Below are positions 63,872-64,000 of a DNA stretch of 64,000 nt, one piece after another (within the stretch, counting starts at the first letter, position 1; every line of letters starts with the position of its first letter). The stretch is from Bradyrhizobium amphicarpaeae. Its GTDB lineage: Bacteria > Pseudomonadota > Alphaproteobacteria > Rhizobiales > Xanthobacteraceae. A program made the position numbers and the translations under genes. Below the pieces are notes generated by a model. It ran no database searches and was not told the origin of the DNA. It was given only the letters and a program-made list of their open reading frames with translations. The stretch covers positions 3,998,001 through 4,062,000 of the forward strand of contig NZ_CP029426.2 of the NCBI RefSeq assembly GCF_002266435.3. The letters run 5' to 3'.

Positions 63872-64000
63872 GAGTCACCTAGGGTTTTCGGAGACGGACA
63901 TCGCCGGGCCTGGCCGCCAGTTCTGGCTGGATCTGCCGGAGGGGGATGGACGTCCTGTGATGCAGGAACTTGGTAGAGATAGATAGAAGGGCGTACCGAC

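Overview
The window is GC-rich, densely coded bacterial chromosome. Complex I genes of the alphaproteobacterial type, an RNase J and methylmalonyl-CoA epimerase behind nuoN-birA, the clpP-clpX-lon order, many paired 'CATTGCGAG...' palindromic repeats and the general gene content point to Bradyrhizobium or a close relative (Hyphomicrobiales). The genus is inferred from gene content and order; no 16S rRNA gene is present.

Layout. (1) 1-4232, minus strand: a tightly overlapping operon of a DUF2946-type Cys/His protein, a TonB-dependent receptor, an Asp-box (BNR) exported protein and the start of a redoxin-like exported protein, probably for metal (perhaps copper) acquisition. (2) 4650-8833, plus: an orphan intrinsic terminator, a globin, and a ribose/xylose-type sugar ABC importer. 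(3) 8834-9457: a decayed serine-hydrolase tail and two palindromic interspersed repeats. (4) 9399-12313, plus: a three-gene cassette with its own palindromic operators, coding for an XRE-HTH/ASCH protein, a PIN-GNAT-PUA-like fusion and an archaeal-adenylate-kinase-like P-loop kinase. This is the best candidate for an undescribed toxin-antitoxin or defence module. (5) 12353-17772, minus: a complete oligopeptide-type ABC importer. (6) 18084-20089: methylthioribose kinase and small membrane proteins. (7) 20099-38553, minus: one long run of nuoA-N with birA, rnj and mce behind nuoN; an FkbM methyltransferase and a 66-residue membrane protein sit inside the nuo operon. (8) 39236-45240: a siderophore receptor, a MarR regulator, a Rieske oxygenase, an MFS transporter and a membrane microprotein. 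(9) 45401-47383: tRNA-Asp, a lysine-rich HU protein and peptidase T. (10) 47441-57963: a membrane protein with a 24-residue microprotein, a Czc-type heavy-metal efflux operon with a CDF exporter, a large membrane protein and a methyltransferase. (11) 58170-63871, minus: tRNA-Val, a frameshifted GFA gene, lon, clpX and clpP.

How it fits together. The core is the conserved rhizobial string clpP-clpX-lon-HU-tRNA-nuo, which here is expanded by accessory blocks (metal efflux, aromatic oxygenase, siderophore uptake) and has HU and tRNA-Asp on the strand opposite to lon and nuo. The left third is accessory: nutrient importers flanking a compact, AT-richer, self-regulated cassette. Start codons were moved from the longest reading frame where a ribosome-binding site, an ATGA overlap or a signal peptide decided it; these choices are stated in the entries.
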